A stretch of DNA of 64,000 bases from an uncultured Candidatus Peregrinibacteria bacterium (GTDB taxonomy: Bacteria; Patescibacteriota; Gracilibacteria; Peribacterales; Peribacteraceae), in NCBI GenBank assembly GCA_903825315.1, contig CAIKAD010000002.1, positions 186,001-250,000 of the forward strand. Direction: 5' to 3'. Shown piece by piece: positions 7,595 to 15,540 of this stretch; position 1 is the first letter of the stretch; every line of letters starts with the position of its first letter. The position numbers were made by a program, and so were the translations under genes. Below the pieces are notes generated by a model. The model ran no database searches, was not told where the DNA came from, and worked only from the letters and a program-made list of their open reading frames with translations.

Positions 7595-7931
7595 CTGGCT
7601 CTCTGCAACCTTCCATGGTTACGACTCCATTATGATCGGGGAATGAACACTGCCAATTGCATGGATCACGGATAATACAATCCACCAGTTCCTTTGGACT
7701 TTCCCTTACCCAGGGGCTCCAATAGATTGCACGATGCTCCTTGGGATAAATGCGGTGAACGCTACGATTGAGCGGCACATTCCAGTCTCCATTATCATCT
7801 TTCATAACTGGATAACTCGTAATTTCAAAGTACCCTCGTAACTGATCCCGCAGCGGGCGGTATGCAACAGCCAAACAGATGAAGCCCACAAACACAATAA
7901 CTGCAGTCTTTCTCGAGATGTGATTCTTCAT
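7524..7931 (-). CDS. Hypothetical single-pass membrane protein
   Basis: 135 residues with an N-terminal transmembrane or uncleaved signal segment (AVIVFVGFICLAVAYRP) and an extracytoplasmic domain containing three Cys and several Trp/Tyr residues. No family recognised. It lies between the secreted coiled-coil protein and the zinc-ribbon gene, all on the minus strand and closely spaced, so they may be co-transcribed. Confidence 0.5.
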   Translation of the reverse strand: MKNHISRKTAVIVFVGFICLAVAYRPLRDQLRGYFEITSYPVMKDDNGDWNVPLNRSVHRIYPKEHRAIYWSPWVRESPKELVDCIIRDPCNWQCSFPDHNGVVTMEGCREPDDEEYGFKFVSALSWWKYHYGWR

Positions 7932-7949
7932 AAGGAAGTGCGAAGTAAC

Positions 7950-8942
7950 TTATCGGCAACCCAAAGTCTGCTCATAGTAATGTAACCAAGCTGAGTCAGA
8001 AGTTAGGCCAAGCTGTCCCCCCCGTAATCGTTCGCGCTGGCACGCGAGATCGTGATTGGAAGTTGAAGGGGTATATGTCGGGGGGCGTGATTGTGAACTA
8101 GTAGTTGTAGAGTTTGATGACTGTGCTGCCTTCGCAATCGAGAGAAAGCGTTCGGCAATGTCATTACCGGCATCTAAGATGCTCGTAGTGACTGGCATTT
8201 CCGCAAGACGCAGTGTGCCGCCTTTCGCCTTGTCCCTATAGGTTTTCATCAAGGACACTTGTTCTGCGTATTGAGTTGAAAGCTGAAAGAGTTGCATGGC
8301 TGTGGAACCCGTATACTTCGGGAGCAACGAATCCATCTTGGTCTGCAATGCGACCATGGCATTGTAATCACTCTGTACGGATGCCAGATATTCTCTCTGC
8401 TTAGTCGCCGTGGATTGCAAATCGGCTTCTTCCAGTTTCTGCTGTTGCTGGAAGTCGAACGATGCCTGTTGTTCGACAGTGGGTGTACAGACCCGTTCCT
8501 GATTGCCGCCCCCGGGCATAAAGCATGTATTGCTGTCCGGGTAGCACTTGCAGATCTGAGTCCATTCCTTTCCGTTGTGAGTGCACGTCGAGCAGGCACT
8601 GCATACCCACTGGACGTCGCTTGCCCTCTTGCAACGAGGCTTCGCAGCGTCAGGAATTGAAGACGATAGAGACGATGAGGATGAAGAAGGGGCAGTTGGT
8701 TGTGTCGCAGGGGCAGACAATACACCTTGTCGCAATGCCCTTCTTGCCTTCGCCCTGTCTCTCGCCGAAGTTCTTGATCTCACGAGGACGGCGTTCGATC
8801 CACTAAGCCTCGCTGCTTTTCTCTCTTCCGCCCTGCCTCTCGCCGATGATGCGGCTATGACGGAAGTCACAGGCGCGGGGATGGATCCGACCAAGAGGAT
8901 GCTGCCAAGAAGCAGGACAGCTACACGACGGAAGGTAAGCAT
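7950..8942 (-). CDS. Secreted Cys-containing protein of integrated element
   Basis: 330 residues from the Met at 8942 (an in-frame start at 8996 would add 18 residues but would lie inside the structured region's arm). A signal peptide (VAVLLLGSILLVGSIPAPV) is followed by an Arg/Ser/Ala linker. A Cys cluster (about 95-150: VCSACSTCTHNG, CKCYPDSNTC) comes next, then a helical Gln-rich region and a Ser/Thr-rich stretch, ending in a short Cys-bearing tail. No family recognised. The style matches surface proteins elsewhere in this genome, such as the one at 63064-63618. Confidence 0.6.
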   Translation of the reverse strand: MLTFRRVAVLLLGSILLVGSIPAPVTSVIAASSARGRAEERKAARLSGSNAVLVRSRTSARDRAKARRALRQGVLSAPATQPTAPSSSSSSLSSSIPDAAKPRCKRASDVQWVCSACSTCTHNGKEWTQICKCYPDSNTCFMPGGGNQERVCTPTVEQQASFDFQQQQKLEEADLQSTATKQREYLASVQSDYNAMVALQTKMDSLLPKYTGSTAMQLFQLSTQYAEQVSLMKTYRDKAKGGTLRLAEMPVTTSILDAGNDIAERFLSIAKAAQSSNSTTTSSQSRPPTYTPSTSNHDLACQRERLRGGQLGLTSDSAWLHYYEQTLGCR

Positions 8943-8987
8943 ATACGTGGAGGGAATGAGATAACCAAGAAGGGACAGCCTGCTCGG

Positions 8988-9102
8988 TTGATCCAAGCTA
9001 CCCTCGGGTTTCCCCTTGGAACGCTTGACCGAGGCAGGACTGCCCCTTTCTGCGTTCCTTAGGGATTGGGCGGATACGAAATCCGCAGGTAACTTGGATC
9101 AA
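8988..9102. ncRNA. Candidate structured RNA or leader with multi-stem junction
   Basis: The outer arms TTGATCCAAGCTACC (8988-9002) and GGTAACTTGGATCAA (9088-9102) pair at 14 of 15 positions. Inside are CTCGG/CCGAG (9003-9007 with 9029-9033) and a perfect GCGGAT/ATCCGC hairpin (9070-9075 with 9081-9086). An alternative stem GGAACGC/GCGTTCC (9018-9024 with 9052-9058) conflicts with the CTCGG stem. It lies between divergent genes, so it could be a leader for either, most directly for the secreted protein on the minus strand. No known riboswitch consensus recognised. Confidence 0.5.
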
Positions 9103-9158
9103 ACGGATAATACTTCCACAACGGGGAAAAAGCCAATAGCAAGGTTTTCTGCTACAGT

Positions 9159-9743
9159 ATGGACAATATGAGTATCAAAATGCAGCAAAGGGTATTGCGT
9201 GTTGTAGGCCATATCTTTGATGGAAAGAGCATCGCTGCGGATGCCATGCGTATTGAGATTGATATCGAAACAGCAATGCTTCGATGTGAACTTACTCGGG
9301 ATGAATTATTGAAAATCTTTGATTACCTCAGAAACAACGCATATTTGGAAGAGATCGAAGGCTGTGACTACTGGTATTGGATAAACAAAATGGGAGGTTA
9401 TCCCGTGAAGCCAAACTATAAAAAATTATCCGATTACCGAAACTCACTGAAAGACGAAAAAATAGTTGCAGTGAAGGGTGTGACTATCCACTTTAAGATT
9501 CAAAAAGTCAGTCATCCGAAGTTGGGCAATCAAAGATTTAAGCCGGGTAAAGCACCATGGCGAATTCTGCGGATTTGCGCCGAAGAAGAGCCCGATGGTT
9601 TAGGGGTTGCATCCCTTGAAAGTCTCAGTATCGCGGAGAGCGATATTTACAAGAAACTGGATCTCATCAATAAGCATTTCAAAAAGCCAATCATACATTT
9701 CAAGGATGGTCTAGTATTCATCGACCCTGATCTCAAGAGTTGA
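9159..9743 (+). CDS. Hypothetical AT-rich protein of integrated element
   Basis: 194 residues, soluble. The N-terminus (RVLRVVGHIFDG...) and the stretch ELTRDELLKIFDYLRNNAYLEEI look like a winged-helix fold; the C-terminal part (SIAESDIYKKLDLINKHFKKPIIHF) could be a second one. DNA binding is therefore plausible but not shown. Base composition is clearly more AT-rich than the neighbours, a sign of transfer. A second ATG nine bases in (9168) is an alternative start. Confidence 0.6.
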   Translation: MDNMSIKMQQRVLRVVGHIFDGKSIAADAMRIEIDIETAMLRCELTRDELLKIFDYLRNNAYLEEIEGCDYWYWINKMGGYPVKPNYKKLSDYRNSLKDEKIVAVKGVTIHFKIQKVSHPKLGNQRFKPGKAPWRILRICAEEEPDGLGVASLESLSIAESDIYKKLDLINKHFKKPIIHFKDGLVFIDPDLKS

Positions 9744-9828
9744 AGTGGGAGTGTAGTGGGAGAAGACTGGGAGTTGACTGGTACTACAGCGGAGTGATGC
9801 ACAGAAATGAAGCTGCCACCATGGCGGC

Positions 9829-10083
9829 ATGAGTATAAATGAGACGTACAACACATCGGACTTGCCTCAGGCATCGTTCCTCTATGCGTCGGGAATCCCG
9901 CTGATGGGGATTGCCAGAATCGACGCGAAGAGGTGCGAATTTCAATTTGAAGGAGTAGAAATCATCGAAGGGCTCTTGAAGGACTTCGCAAGCGGTCGGC
10001 CTGTATCCGTGGTTCCTTCTCGTCTCCTCGCTTCGCACAAACATCTCAAATCTCTCCTTTGGGCTCAGCCATGTACCAATTAA
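9829..10083 (+). CDS. DUF5659 domain protein
   Basis: 84 residues matching the DUF5659 pattern as I know it: YNTSDLPQASFLYASGIPLMG, a strand with a conserved basic/aromatic pair (CEFQFEG), and a C-terminal helix ending in LLASHKHLKSLLW. The function is unknown; these proteins often accompany recombinases in CPR and phage-like elements. The end overlaps the next small ORF by 13 nt. Confidence 0.7.
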   Translation: MSINETYNTSDLPQASFLYASGIPLMGIARIDAKRCEFQFEGVEIIEGLLKDFASGRPVSVVPSRLLASHKHLKSLLWAQPCTN

Positions 10084-10241
10084 CCGATGCCGACATCGGC
10101 GAATTCCGCGTGCTCTGGAAGCAGGAGACGGGGCAGGACATACCCCCAGAAACTGCACGGGAGTATGCAGAGGACATTCTTGGAATAGTGGCCATAGTCG
10201 CGGAGCCACTCACAAGACCCCATGAAGAGAAACCCCCTTGA
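10071..10241 (+). CDS. Small hypothetical protein, 56 aa
   Basis: Starts at the ATG at 10071, inside the end of the DUF5659 gene. The sequence (MYQLTDADIGEF...LWKQETG...AREYAEDILGIVAIVAEPL) is a compact helical protein. I recall near relatives beside recombinases in other CPR elements. Role unknown, perhaps a regulator. Confidence 0.65.
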   Translation: MYQLTDADIGEFRVLWKQETGQDIPPETAREYAEDILGIVAIVAEPLTRPHEEKPP

Positions 10242-10295
10242 GCTAGGGAAAGAGCAACAGGCCGGACAGCCCATTTACCCATTTCCCTTTCAATT

Positions 10296-10457
10296 ATGCC
10301 TCAATTCTCCGATACCACAAAGTTTCTCGTCCTCGACGAGTCGCCCACATGGGCAGAAGCGTACTGCCGATGGATGGGTGGACCACCGCCACCCCAGCGC
10401 AAGTGCTGGAAAACCATAACCTTTTCCGAACTCCAACGATGTCTGAACAACAGGTAA
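10296..10457 (+). CDS. Small hypothetical protein, 53 aa
   Basis: ATG at 10296, TAA at 10455-10457. The product starts MPQFSDTTKFLVLDESPTW and ends FSELQRCLNNR, with four Trp-Cys-rich positions in the middle. Its last 19 nt overlap the start of the ATPase gene at 10439, suggesting translational coupling. This placement and its codon usage make it more likely than the longer overlapping frame at 10222-10419. Confidence 0.5.
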   Translation: MPQFSDTTKFLVLDESPTWAEAYCRWMGGPPPPQRKCWKTITFSELQRCLNNR

Positions 10458-11710
10458 ATAACAGGCAAGACTCCGTAGGAGAGACTGTCCCTGATTCAGC
10501 GGTGCGGACACATACTCCTAGCAGAGGTTCTACGCCCGTAGCATTGGCTGATGTTTTGGAACGGACGAAGCGTATCGGGCTTCTCGATGATGCACTCGTG
10601 GAGATAGTGCTGTCGGTCTATATCAGCAAGGAACTAGATCGCAGCAACCCGCTTTGGATGATGCTTGTGGGCAATCCTAGTTCAAATAAGACGCAGCTCG
10701 TGTCACTACTCTCGAAGGCACGCGATACCTACATGGTCGATGTCCTTACGACGAATCCGTTCATCTCCGGTTTGAGCAAAAAAGAAAAGCCCCAGGATTT
10801 GCTACCGTTGCTGAACGACAAGTGTTTCATCGTGAAGGACTTCACATCATTTTTCGGTAGAAGCGAAGAAACTGTCAAACAACTATTGAGTGACCTCGTA
10901 AGCATCTATGACGGTACGTTCAGCAAACATAGCGGGGCACGCGGTACGATCCGATACGAATCCACCTTCTCTCATATCGGTTGCATCACCCCGATGGGTC
11001 TTTCCATGCGTCAGCAGTACATGAACATGGTTGGCGCGCGTTTCCTGACGATCCGTGTGCCGGAACTACGCGAAGAACAACGCGCACAGTGCTTTGAAAT
11101 CGCATGGGCGCCTGACTTCAAGACAAGGGTCTCGGACGCAGCCGAGGCCGCTTCTGCCCTCGTTACGGCCATTTGTGACGGTATACGAGCCTACGGGGTG
11201 CAGCTTGCCCCCGTACCGAAGGCTATTCAGGACGATATCAATCTATTGGCTGAGCTGGTTGCCCGTGCCCGTGGGGAAGTCCGAACCCGCACGCAAAAGT
11301 TCGTGAATGAGGAAGGTGAGGAGATCAGCTACCAGGAAATTGAGGATGTGCAGGTAGAAGAACCCTTCCGTGCCATGCACCAGCTAAAAACACTTTGCTG
11401 TTCCCTGGCGATCCTCCGAGAGAAGGCGGAGGTCACTGCTGAGGAGGTAAAGACCGCCAAGCGTATTGCGCTTTCCTCCATGCCCGTGAGTCGTGCGGAG
11501 GTGCTCTCTGCATATCGCACGGAATCCAAGATGTCGGCAAAAGAAGTATCCGATGTTCTGGATAGGAACTATAAGACTATGAAACGCCATCTCGATCAAC
11601 TGCTTCACTTGAAAGTCTTGCGATCCGTAAAGGATGTGGATGGAAAAACCACCTTCTACTATCCCGATCCAAAGTTTGAAAAGCTCATTCTCAACGACTT
11701 CGTGCTATAA
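10439..11710 (+). CDS. AAA+ ATPase of integrated element, with C-terminal winged helix
   Basis: 423 residues from the ATG at 10439. A Walker A motif GNPSSNKTQL lies near residue 80. A Walker B-like stretch follows (LLPLLNDKCFIVKDF), then a sensor-like region (FSHIGCITPMG) and VGARFLTIRVPE. The C-terminal 70 residues look like a winged helix (SAKEVSDVLDRNYKTMKRHLDQL). The organisation recalls MCM-like or phage satellite helicase/primase ATPases, and replication or mobilisation of the element is the likely job. It is not a close match to any named family I know. Confidence 0.7.
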   Translation: MSEQQVNNRQDSVGETVPDSAVRTHTPSRGSTPVALADVLERTKRIGLLDDALVEIVLSVYISKELDRSNPLWMMLVGNPSSNKTQLVSLLSKARDTYMVDVLTTNPFISGLSKKEKPQDLLPLLNDKCFIVKDFTSFFGRSEETVKQLLSDLVSIYDGTFSKHSGARGTIRYESTFSHIGCITPMGLSMRQQYMNMVGARFLTIRVPELREEQRAQCFEIAWAPDFKTRVSDAAEAASALVTAICDGIRAYGVQLAPVPKAIQDDINLLAELVARARGEVRTRTQKFVNEEGEEISYQEIEDVQVEEPFRAMHQLKTLCCSLAILREKAEVTAEEVKTAKRIALSSMPVSRAEVLSAYRTESKMSAKEVSDVLDRNYKTMKRHLDQLLHLKVLRSVKDVDGKTTFYYPDPKFEKLILNDFVL

Positions 11711-11717
11711 TCCCTGC

Positions 11718-11814
11718 GGACTCACATCACCGATCTTGCGCTGTCGCTTTGCAATGCCGCCTAAGGGGCGGCCCTGCACAAAGGCGCAAGCTGATGTGAG
11801 TCCCAGGGCCGCCC
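11718..11814. ncRNA. Interleaved stems (pseudoknot or switch) before the recombinase gene
   Basis: A perfect 12-bp pair GGACTCACATCA/TGATGTGAGTCC (11718-11729 with 11792-11803) encloses further nested stems: CTTGCGC/GCGCAAG, CTTTG/CAAAG and GCCGCC/GGCGGC. A perfect 11-bp pair GGGCGGCCCTG/CAGGGCCGCCC (11766-11776 with 11804-11814) crosses the first pair. It also competes with the inner GCCGCC/GGCGGC hairpin. The order A-B-A'-B' means either a pseudoknot or two alternative folds. It lies 26 nt before the recombinase start codon and 7 nt after the ATPase stop codon. Confidence 0.65.
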
Positions 11815-11840
11815 TTTGGGCATTCATTCCTCTCTGAACT

Positions 11841-13463
11841 ATGAAAGTCATCATCTACAACCGCAAAAGCACCAAGGACAAAGAGGATCAACAAGTCCTC
11901 TCGATCCAAGGTCAGAAAGATGAAAACCATAAGCGCATCCAGCGCGAAGGTCATACCATCGTTCGAGAGTTCGATGAGGAATGGTCCGCGAAGAAGCCAG
12001 GCCGCCCGAAGTTTGCTGACATGCTCAAGCTGATTGAACAGGGCAAGGCGGAAGGCATCGTGTGCTGGAAGCTCAACCGCCTTGCTCGCAACCCGATTGA
12101 CGGAGGTCGCATCCAGTGGCTCCTGCAACAAGGGATCATCAAAGCCATTACCACGTGCGAAAAAACCTATCTCCCGAACGACAATGTTATCCAGATGTCC
12201 GTGGAATTTGGAATGGCTACGCAGTTCTCCATTGATCTCTCGAAAGATGTGAAACGTGGCATGCTCCAAAAGGCCAAAATGGGATGGAGACCGGGGAAAG
12301 CGACAGTGGGATACATGAATGACTACGCCGGAGTGAGGGGCGAAAAAACAATTCTCAAAGATCCTGAGCGGTTCGATCTCGTGAAGCGTTGTTGGGAATT
12401 ACTGCTAACTAAGGCGTATTCCGTGCCGCGTATCTTGGAAATCGCCACGGACGAGATGGGCTTAACGATGCGGGTCGGGAGGAAGAAAACACCGCGCTCC
12501 ATGGGCCTTTCGACGCTTTACGAGGTGTTTACCAACCCATTCTACTACGGGGAATTCGAGTGGGATGGAGAAATGTATCAAGGTTCGCATGAGCCGATGA
12601 TCACCAGGGAACAATTTGAGCTCGCACAATCCATCCTCGGTTCAAAGGGGAAGCCGCGCCGACGCAAGTATCTCAATGATTATCCCGGCCTCATGCGCTG
12701 CGGGGAATGCGGCTCAATGGTTGTGGTGAATGTGATAGAGAAGCTCATCAAATCCACCAATGAGTACAAGCGCTATCGATACTATCGCTGCCCTCACAAC
12801 AGGCCGCATGTTCCTTGCCATCAAAATAAGGCCATGTCGGAAGATGCATTGGAAAAGGAATTTGTAGAGAAAATCGACGCAGCCGACATTCCACAGTCAT
12901 TCATCGAGTGGGCGTTGGGCAAGCTAAAATACTCGCAAGAAGACCGCATAGCGCGGCATAAGAACACCCTGATGGCGCAACAGGGCAACTATAAGAAGAC
13001 GATTGAGAAGATAGACAAGCTCGTAGACCGTCAGCTTCTTGAAGAAACCCGTATCCCCGAAGAACTGTTCAATCAGAAACTTACGAGCCTCAACGCGGAA
13101 AAACAAAGGCTCAATAGCCTTATCCAAGATTTCGACGCATCGGCTTCGCAGTGGACGGAGGACATCGTGAACGAACTGAATTTCACCCTTCACCTTCGCC
13201 AGCGCTTCGCAGCAGCCAAACTCGACAGGGAGAAAGGCCGGGAAAAGCGCCTCGAAATCCTCCACAGGCTTGGCCAGACTATACAACTAAGGGACGGAGT
13301 GCTGGATTTTCGCATGAGGAACACATTTTCTACCCTTGCCCGTGGGAAACTCGATATGGAGAAGGTTCTTGCGTCTATACAACCGCTCTCCGTGCTAGAA
13401 AAACCGCTCATAGAGCTAGATTCACGTACATTTAAGAAAGTCGAAGGTGTGTGGAGCGGGTAA
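11841..13463 (+). CDS. Large serine recombinase
   Basis: 540 residues. The N-terminal resolvase domain (1-150) has YNRKST with the nucleophilic Ser at position 10, LSIQGQ, and KLNRLARNP with catalytic Arg residues. The recombinase domain follows (about 160-280). A zinc ribbon comes next (MRCGECGSMV ... YRCPH..... C, about 290-330), then a coiled coil (about 365-440). This is the typical large serine integrase layout and it presumably moves the surrounding element. The stop codon TAA (13461-13463) lies inside the tRNA-Gly acceptor end, 12 nt overlap counting the CCA. The structured element at 11718-11814 lies in its leader. Confidence 0.92.
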   Translation: MKVIIYNRKSTKDKEDQQVLSIQGQKDENHKRIQREGHTIVREFDEEWSAKKPGRPKFADMLKLIEQGKAEGIVCWKLNRLARNPIDGGRIQWLLQQGIIKAITTCEKTYLPNDNVIQMSVEFGMATQFSIDLSKDVKRGMLQKAKMGWRPGKATVGYMNDYAGVRGEKTILKDPERFDLVKRCWELLLTKAYSVPRILEIATDEMGLTMRVGRKKTPRSMGLSTLYEVFTNPFYYGEFEWDGEMYQGSHEPMITREQFELAQSILGSKGKPRRRKYLNDYPGLMRCGECGSMVVVNVIEKLIKSTNEYKRYRYYRCPHNRPHVPCHQNKAMSEDALEKEFVEKIDAADIPQSFIEWALGKLKYSQEDRIARHKNTLMAQQGNYKKTIEKIDKLVDRQLLEETRIPEELFNQKLTSLNAEKQRLNSLIQDFDASASQWTEDIVNELNFTLHLRQRFAAAKLDREKGREKRLEILHRLGQTIQLRDGVLDFRMRNTFSTLARGKLDMEKVLASIQPLSVLEKPLIELDSRTFKKVEGVWSG

Positions 13464-13473
13464 CGGGAATCGA
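13451..13473. repeat. Putative right attachment site (tRNA-Gly 3' end)
   Basis: Direct-repeat partner of 6799-6821, identical at 20 of 23 positions. It preserves a functional tRNA 3' end. Confidence 0.65.
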
Positions 13474-13526
13474 ACCCGTATCTTCAGCTTGGAAGGCTGA
13501 CGCACTAGCCATTGTGCGATACCCGC
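13452..13526 (-). tRNA. tRNA-Gly (anticodon TCC)
   Basis: On the minus strand the acceptor is GCGGGTA/TACCCGC, the D-stem GCAC/GTGC, the anticodon stem TCAGC/GCTGA with loop CTTCCAA (anticodon TCC), and the T-stem ACGGG/CCCGT with loop TTCGATT. Discriminator T and an encoded CCA give 75 nt in all. The 3' end overlaps the recombinase stop and forms the right boundary of the integrated element. Confidence 0.95.
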
Positions 13527-13584
13527 AAAGAACGCGCTGGGAGTATACGTTTGTCCTTCTCCAGTGTGAAGTCTGGGAACATAA

Positions 13585-13962
13585 TTACGAAGGCCTCTTG
13601 TCCTTTAGAAGATCCCGGATCTCCGTAAGGAGCTGGACGTCGGCGGGGGGCGGTGGTGGCGCAGCGGGCTCCGGCTTCTTCTTAAAGCGCTCCAGCTGCT
13701 TGACCATGAGAAAGATGCAGAACGCGACAATGAGAAAGTCCACAACGGACTGCAGGAAGCTCCCGTACTTGATGCTGGAGCCTCCGATGGTAAGGGTTAG
13801 ACTGGTAAAGTCGATCCTTCCAATCAATATGCCGAAAAACGGCATAATCACATCGCCCACGAGGGACGAAACAATCTTGCCAAACGCAGCACCAATAATG
13901 ACGGCAACAGCCAAGTCGATAACATTGCCCTTCATGGCAAATTCGCGGAATTCCTTAAGCAT
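13585..13962 (-). CDS. mscL: Large-conductance mechanosensitive channel MscL
   Basis: 125 residues. The family signature is plain: [27 protein letters not shown] (here quoted in parts as [12 protein letters not shown] and [10 protein letters not shown]), then VMPFFGIL, a periplasmic loop, and a second membrane helix ([15 protein letters not shown]). The C-terminus has a Pro-rich linker and a short helix ([10 protein letters not shown]), as usual. It forms a pentameric channel that releases solutes under hypo-osmotic shock. It lies downstream of tRNA-Gly on the same strand with 58 nt between. Confidence 0.95.
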   Translation of the reverse strand: MLKEFREFAMKGNVIDLAVAVIIGAAFGKIVSSLVGDVIMPFFGILIGRIDFTSLTLTIGGSSIKYGSFLQSVVDFLIVAFCIFLMVKQLERFKKKPEPAAPPPPPADVQLLTEIRDLLKDKRPS

Positions 13963-14093
13963 AAGGATGAGGGGAAAGCGGAGTCATCGTAGCATTCTTT
14001 CGTAAAACATCCCAAATGGTCTATAATTGATGGATTACTGATGATTTATGAGATATTGATTTATATTGATTTTGTTGTATTGTGTATCTCTTT

Positions 14094-15488
14094 ATGTGGC
14101 AGCTCATCCTCCTCATCACTGCCGGCGTCTTCATCTTCTGGGTGCTTGTGGATGACTTTATGCCACGTTCCTCCAACCAAAAATCTGGTAACAAATCGGG
14201 CGGCGGCATCTTCCGCCTCTTCGCGCTGCCACTCCTCCTGCTGCTCCTGATCCTGCAGGGCGCCGCACACGTAGCGGGCATGGGATTTCGCCTCTTGCTT
14301 CCTCTCCTCTCCGCGCTTGGGTTACTCCTGCACGAGGCGAAAAACACTCTCTGGTCGCTCCTCCGCACTGCCCTCCTTATCATTCGCCCGTTTCTGCGGA
14401 GGACATTCCAATTCCTCAGCCGAATACTCGGAATGCTTTTTCGATCCATCCGTTCCCTCCTGCGCATTACATTTGCCCTCATTCGCAACGCGCTCATCCG
14501 TCCCATCGCCACATTCCTGCGCACGGTGGCGCGCCTCGTCCTGTCCGTTCTCCGGCGCCTGTTCGCCGGAGGCCTGCGGGGAGCACTGGCATCGCTGCAC
14601 GCACTCGGCCGCTCGCTCCTCTCCACTCTGTTCCGCCTCGTGAAGACCGGTATACGCGGCTTATGGGCATTCCTCCGCTCACCTCTCCGATCGCTTCTTG
14701 CCCTCCTTCGCATTCTGGGACGCGGGATGCGCCGCCTGTTATCCCTTGCGTTCAACTTCTCCGTTCTACGCCTCCTCGGAAATGCATGGCATTTTGCCCG
14801 CAAGGTCTTCTCCGGACTCGCACGGCTGCTCCTCCCGTTTCTGCGCTCGCTCATCTCCGCAGTACGGCAAGCACGACGTTGGCTTGGCACAGTACTCAAG
14901 CCATTCCGCAGCATGATGAATGCAGGCTTCCGCATCGCTTCCGTCGTCTTCCACGCCCTACCATCCCCCCTCCGCCGTATCCTGACCGGAATCTGGAACG
15001 CTTTGCGGGAGTGGTTCCACATTCTTCTCAATGCTTTGCGCAACGTCATGCGCCTTTTCCTCATTCCCCTCTCCACTCTCATCGGCCTGCGATTCTTCTC
15101 ACGCAAGGAACGCAATGCAGTGGATACTGAACAGGGCAGCACAGATACGGAGGACGCAAACATCTCGACACTCGTCTTCTGGCCGCTCCTGCTCGGCCGC
15201 CACCGCTCGTCCAAAGAACAATCCCAACACCTGCATCACACTAAGGCTACCGAAGCAGAAGCGTTCATTGCAGGAGCGACTCATGATTCTGTGCAGGAAC
15301 AATCCCGGCATCCTCAGCACCTCCGCTCACAGCAGGAAACCCTTACACAATCAGAGGAAGCAGGACAGGCTACAACACCGGAAACAACAAACGAAGCAAG
15401 CCATGGGGATAATCCGTCTCTCTGGGAACATATGCAGGACATTGGATGGAAGACGCGATCGCGTCTCGCGCACGTCAGGACTAGTTAG
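14094..15488 (+). CDS. Leu/Arg-rich repetitive amphipathic protein
   Basis: 464 residues from the ATG at 14094 (a GTG lies at 14082). Two N-terminal hydrophobic segments (ILLITAGVFIFWVLV and LPLLLLLLILQGAA) are followed by about 280 residues of repeated Leu-Leu-Arg motifs such as LLRTALLIIRPFLRR, LVLSVLRRLF and LLALLRILGR. The charge is strongly positive. The last 130 residues are Gln/Glu/Ser/Thr-rich and disordered. No family recognised. The Leu/Arg part would form long amphipathic helices lying on or across the membrane. The long opposite-strand frame (14021-15214) is a shadow: Arg/Ser-rich without domain structure. Confidence 0.6.
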   Translation: MWQLILLITAGVFIFWVLVDDFMPRSSNQKSGNKSGGGIFRLFALPLLLLLLILQGAAHVAGMGFRLLLPLLSALGLLLHEAKNTLWSLLRTALLIIRPFLRRTFQFLSRILGMLFRSIRSLLRITFALIRNALIRPIATFLRTVARLVLSVLRRLFAGGLRGALASLHALGRSLLSTLFRLVKTGIRGLWAFLRSPLRSLLALLRILGRGMRRLLSLAFNFSVLRLLGNAWHFARKVFSGLARLLLPFLRSLISAVRQARRWLGTVLKPFRSMMNAGFRIASVVFHALPSPLRRILTGIWNALREWFHILLNALRNVMRLFLIPLSTLIGLRFFSRKERNAVDTEQGSTDTEDANISTLVFWPLLLGRHRSSKEQSQHLHHTKATEAEAFIAGATHDSVQEQSRHPQHLRSQQETLTQSEEAGQATTPETTNEASHGDNPSLWEHMQDIGWKTRSRLAHVRTS

Positions 15489-15540
15489 CATAGGGAGTTT
15501 TTCATGGCATCGTCTCCACAAATGTGTACACTCTGTGGGC

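Larger units (their letters stand above)
6799..13473. mobile_element. Integrated element with serine recombinase at tRNA-Gly
   Basis: The sequence at 6799-6821 matches 13451-13473 in 20 of 23 positions as a direct repeat (GTGGAGCGGGT, then AC, GGAATC). The right copy is the 3' end of tRNA-Gly. Between them lie a zinc-ribbon protein, two secreted or membrane proteins, a small AT-rich gene, a DUF5659 protein, two tiny ORFs, an AAA+ ATPase and a large serine recombinase whose stop codon lies inside the tRNA. This is the layout of an integrative or satellite-like element. Integration next to a tRNA is more typical of tyrosine integrases, so the exact att core is uncertain. Confidence 0.7.

Noticed and set aside
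10222-10419. 65-residue frame between the small ORFs of the element
   Set aside because: Pro/Ser-rich without pattern; the alternative frame at 10296-10457 fits overlap and coupling better.
14021-15214. Long minus-strand frame opposite the Leu/Arg-rich gene
   Set aside because: Arg/Ser-rich with no domain structure, signal or plausible start; it is explained as the complement of the Leu-rich plus-strand gene.
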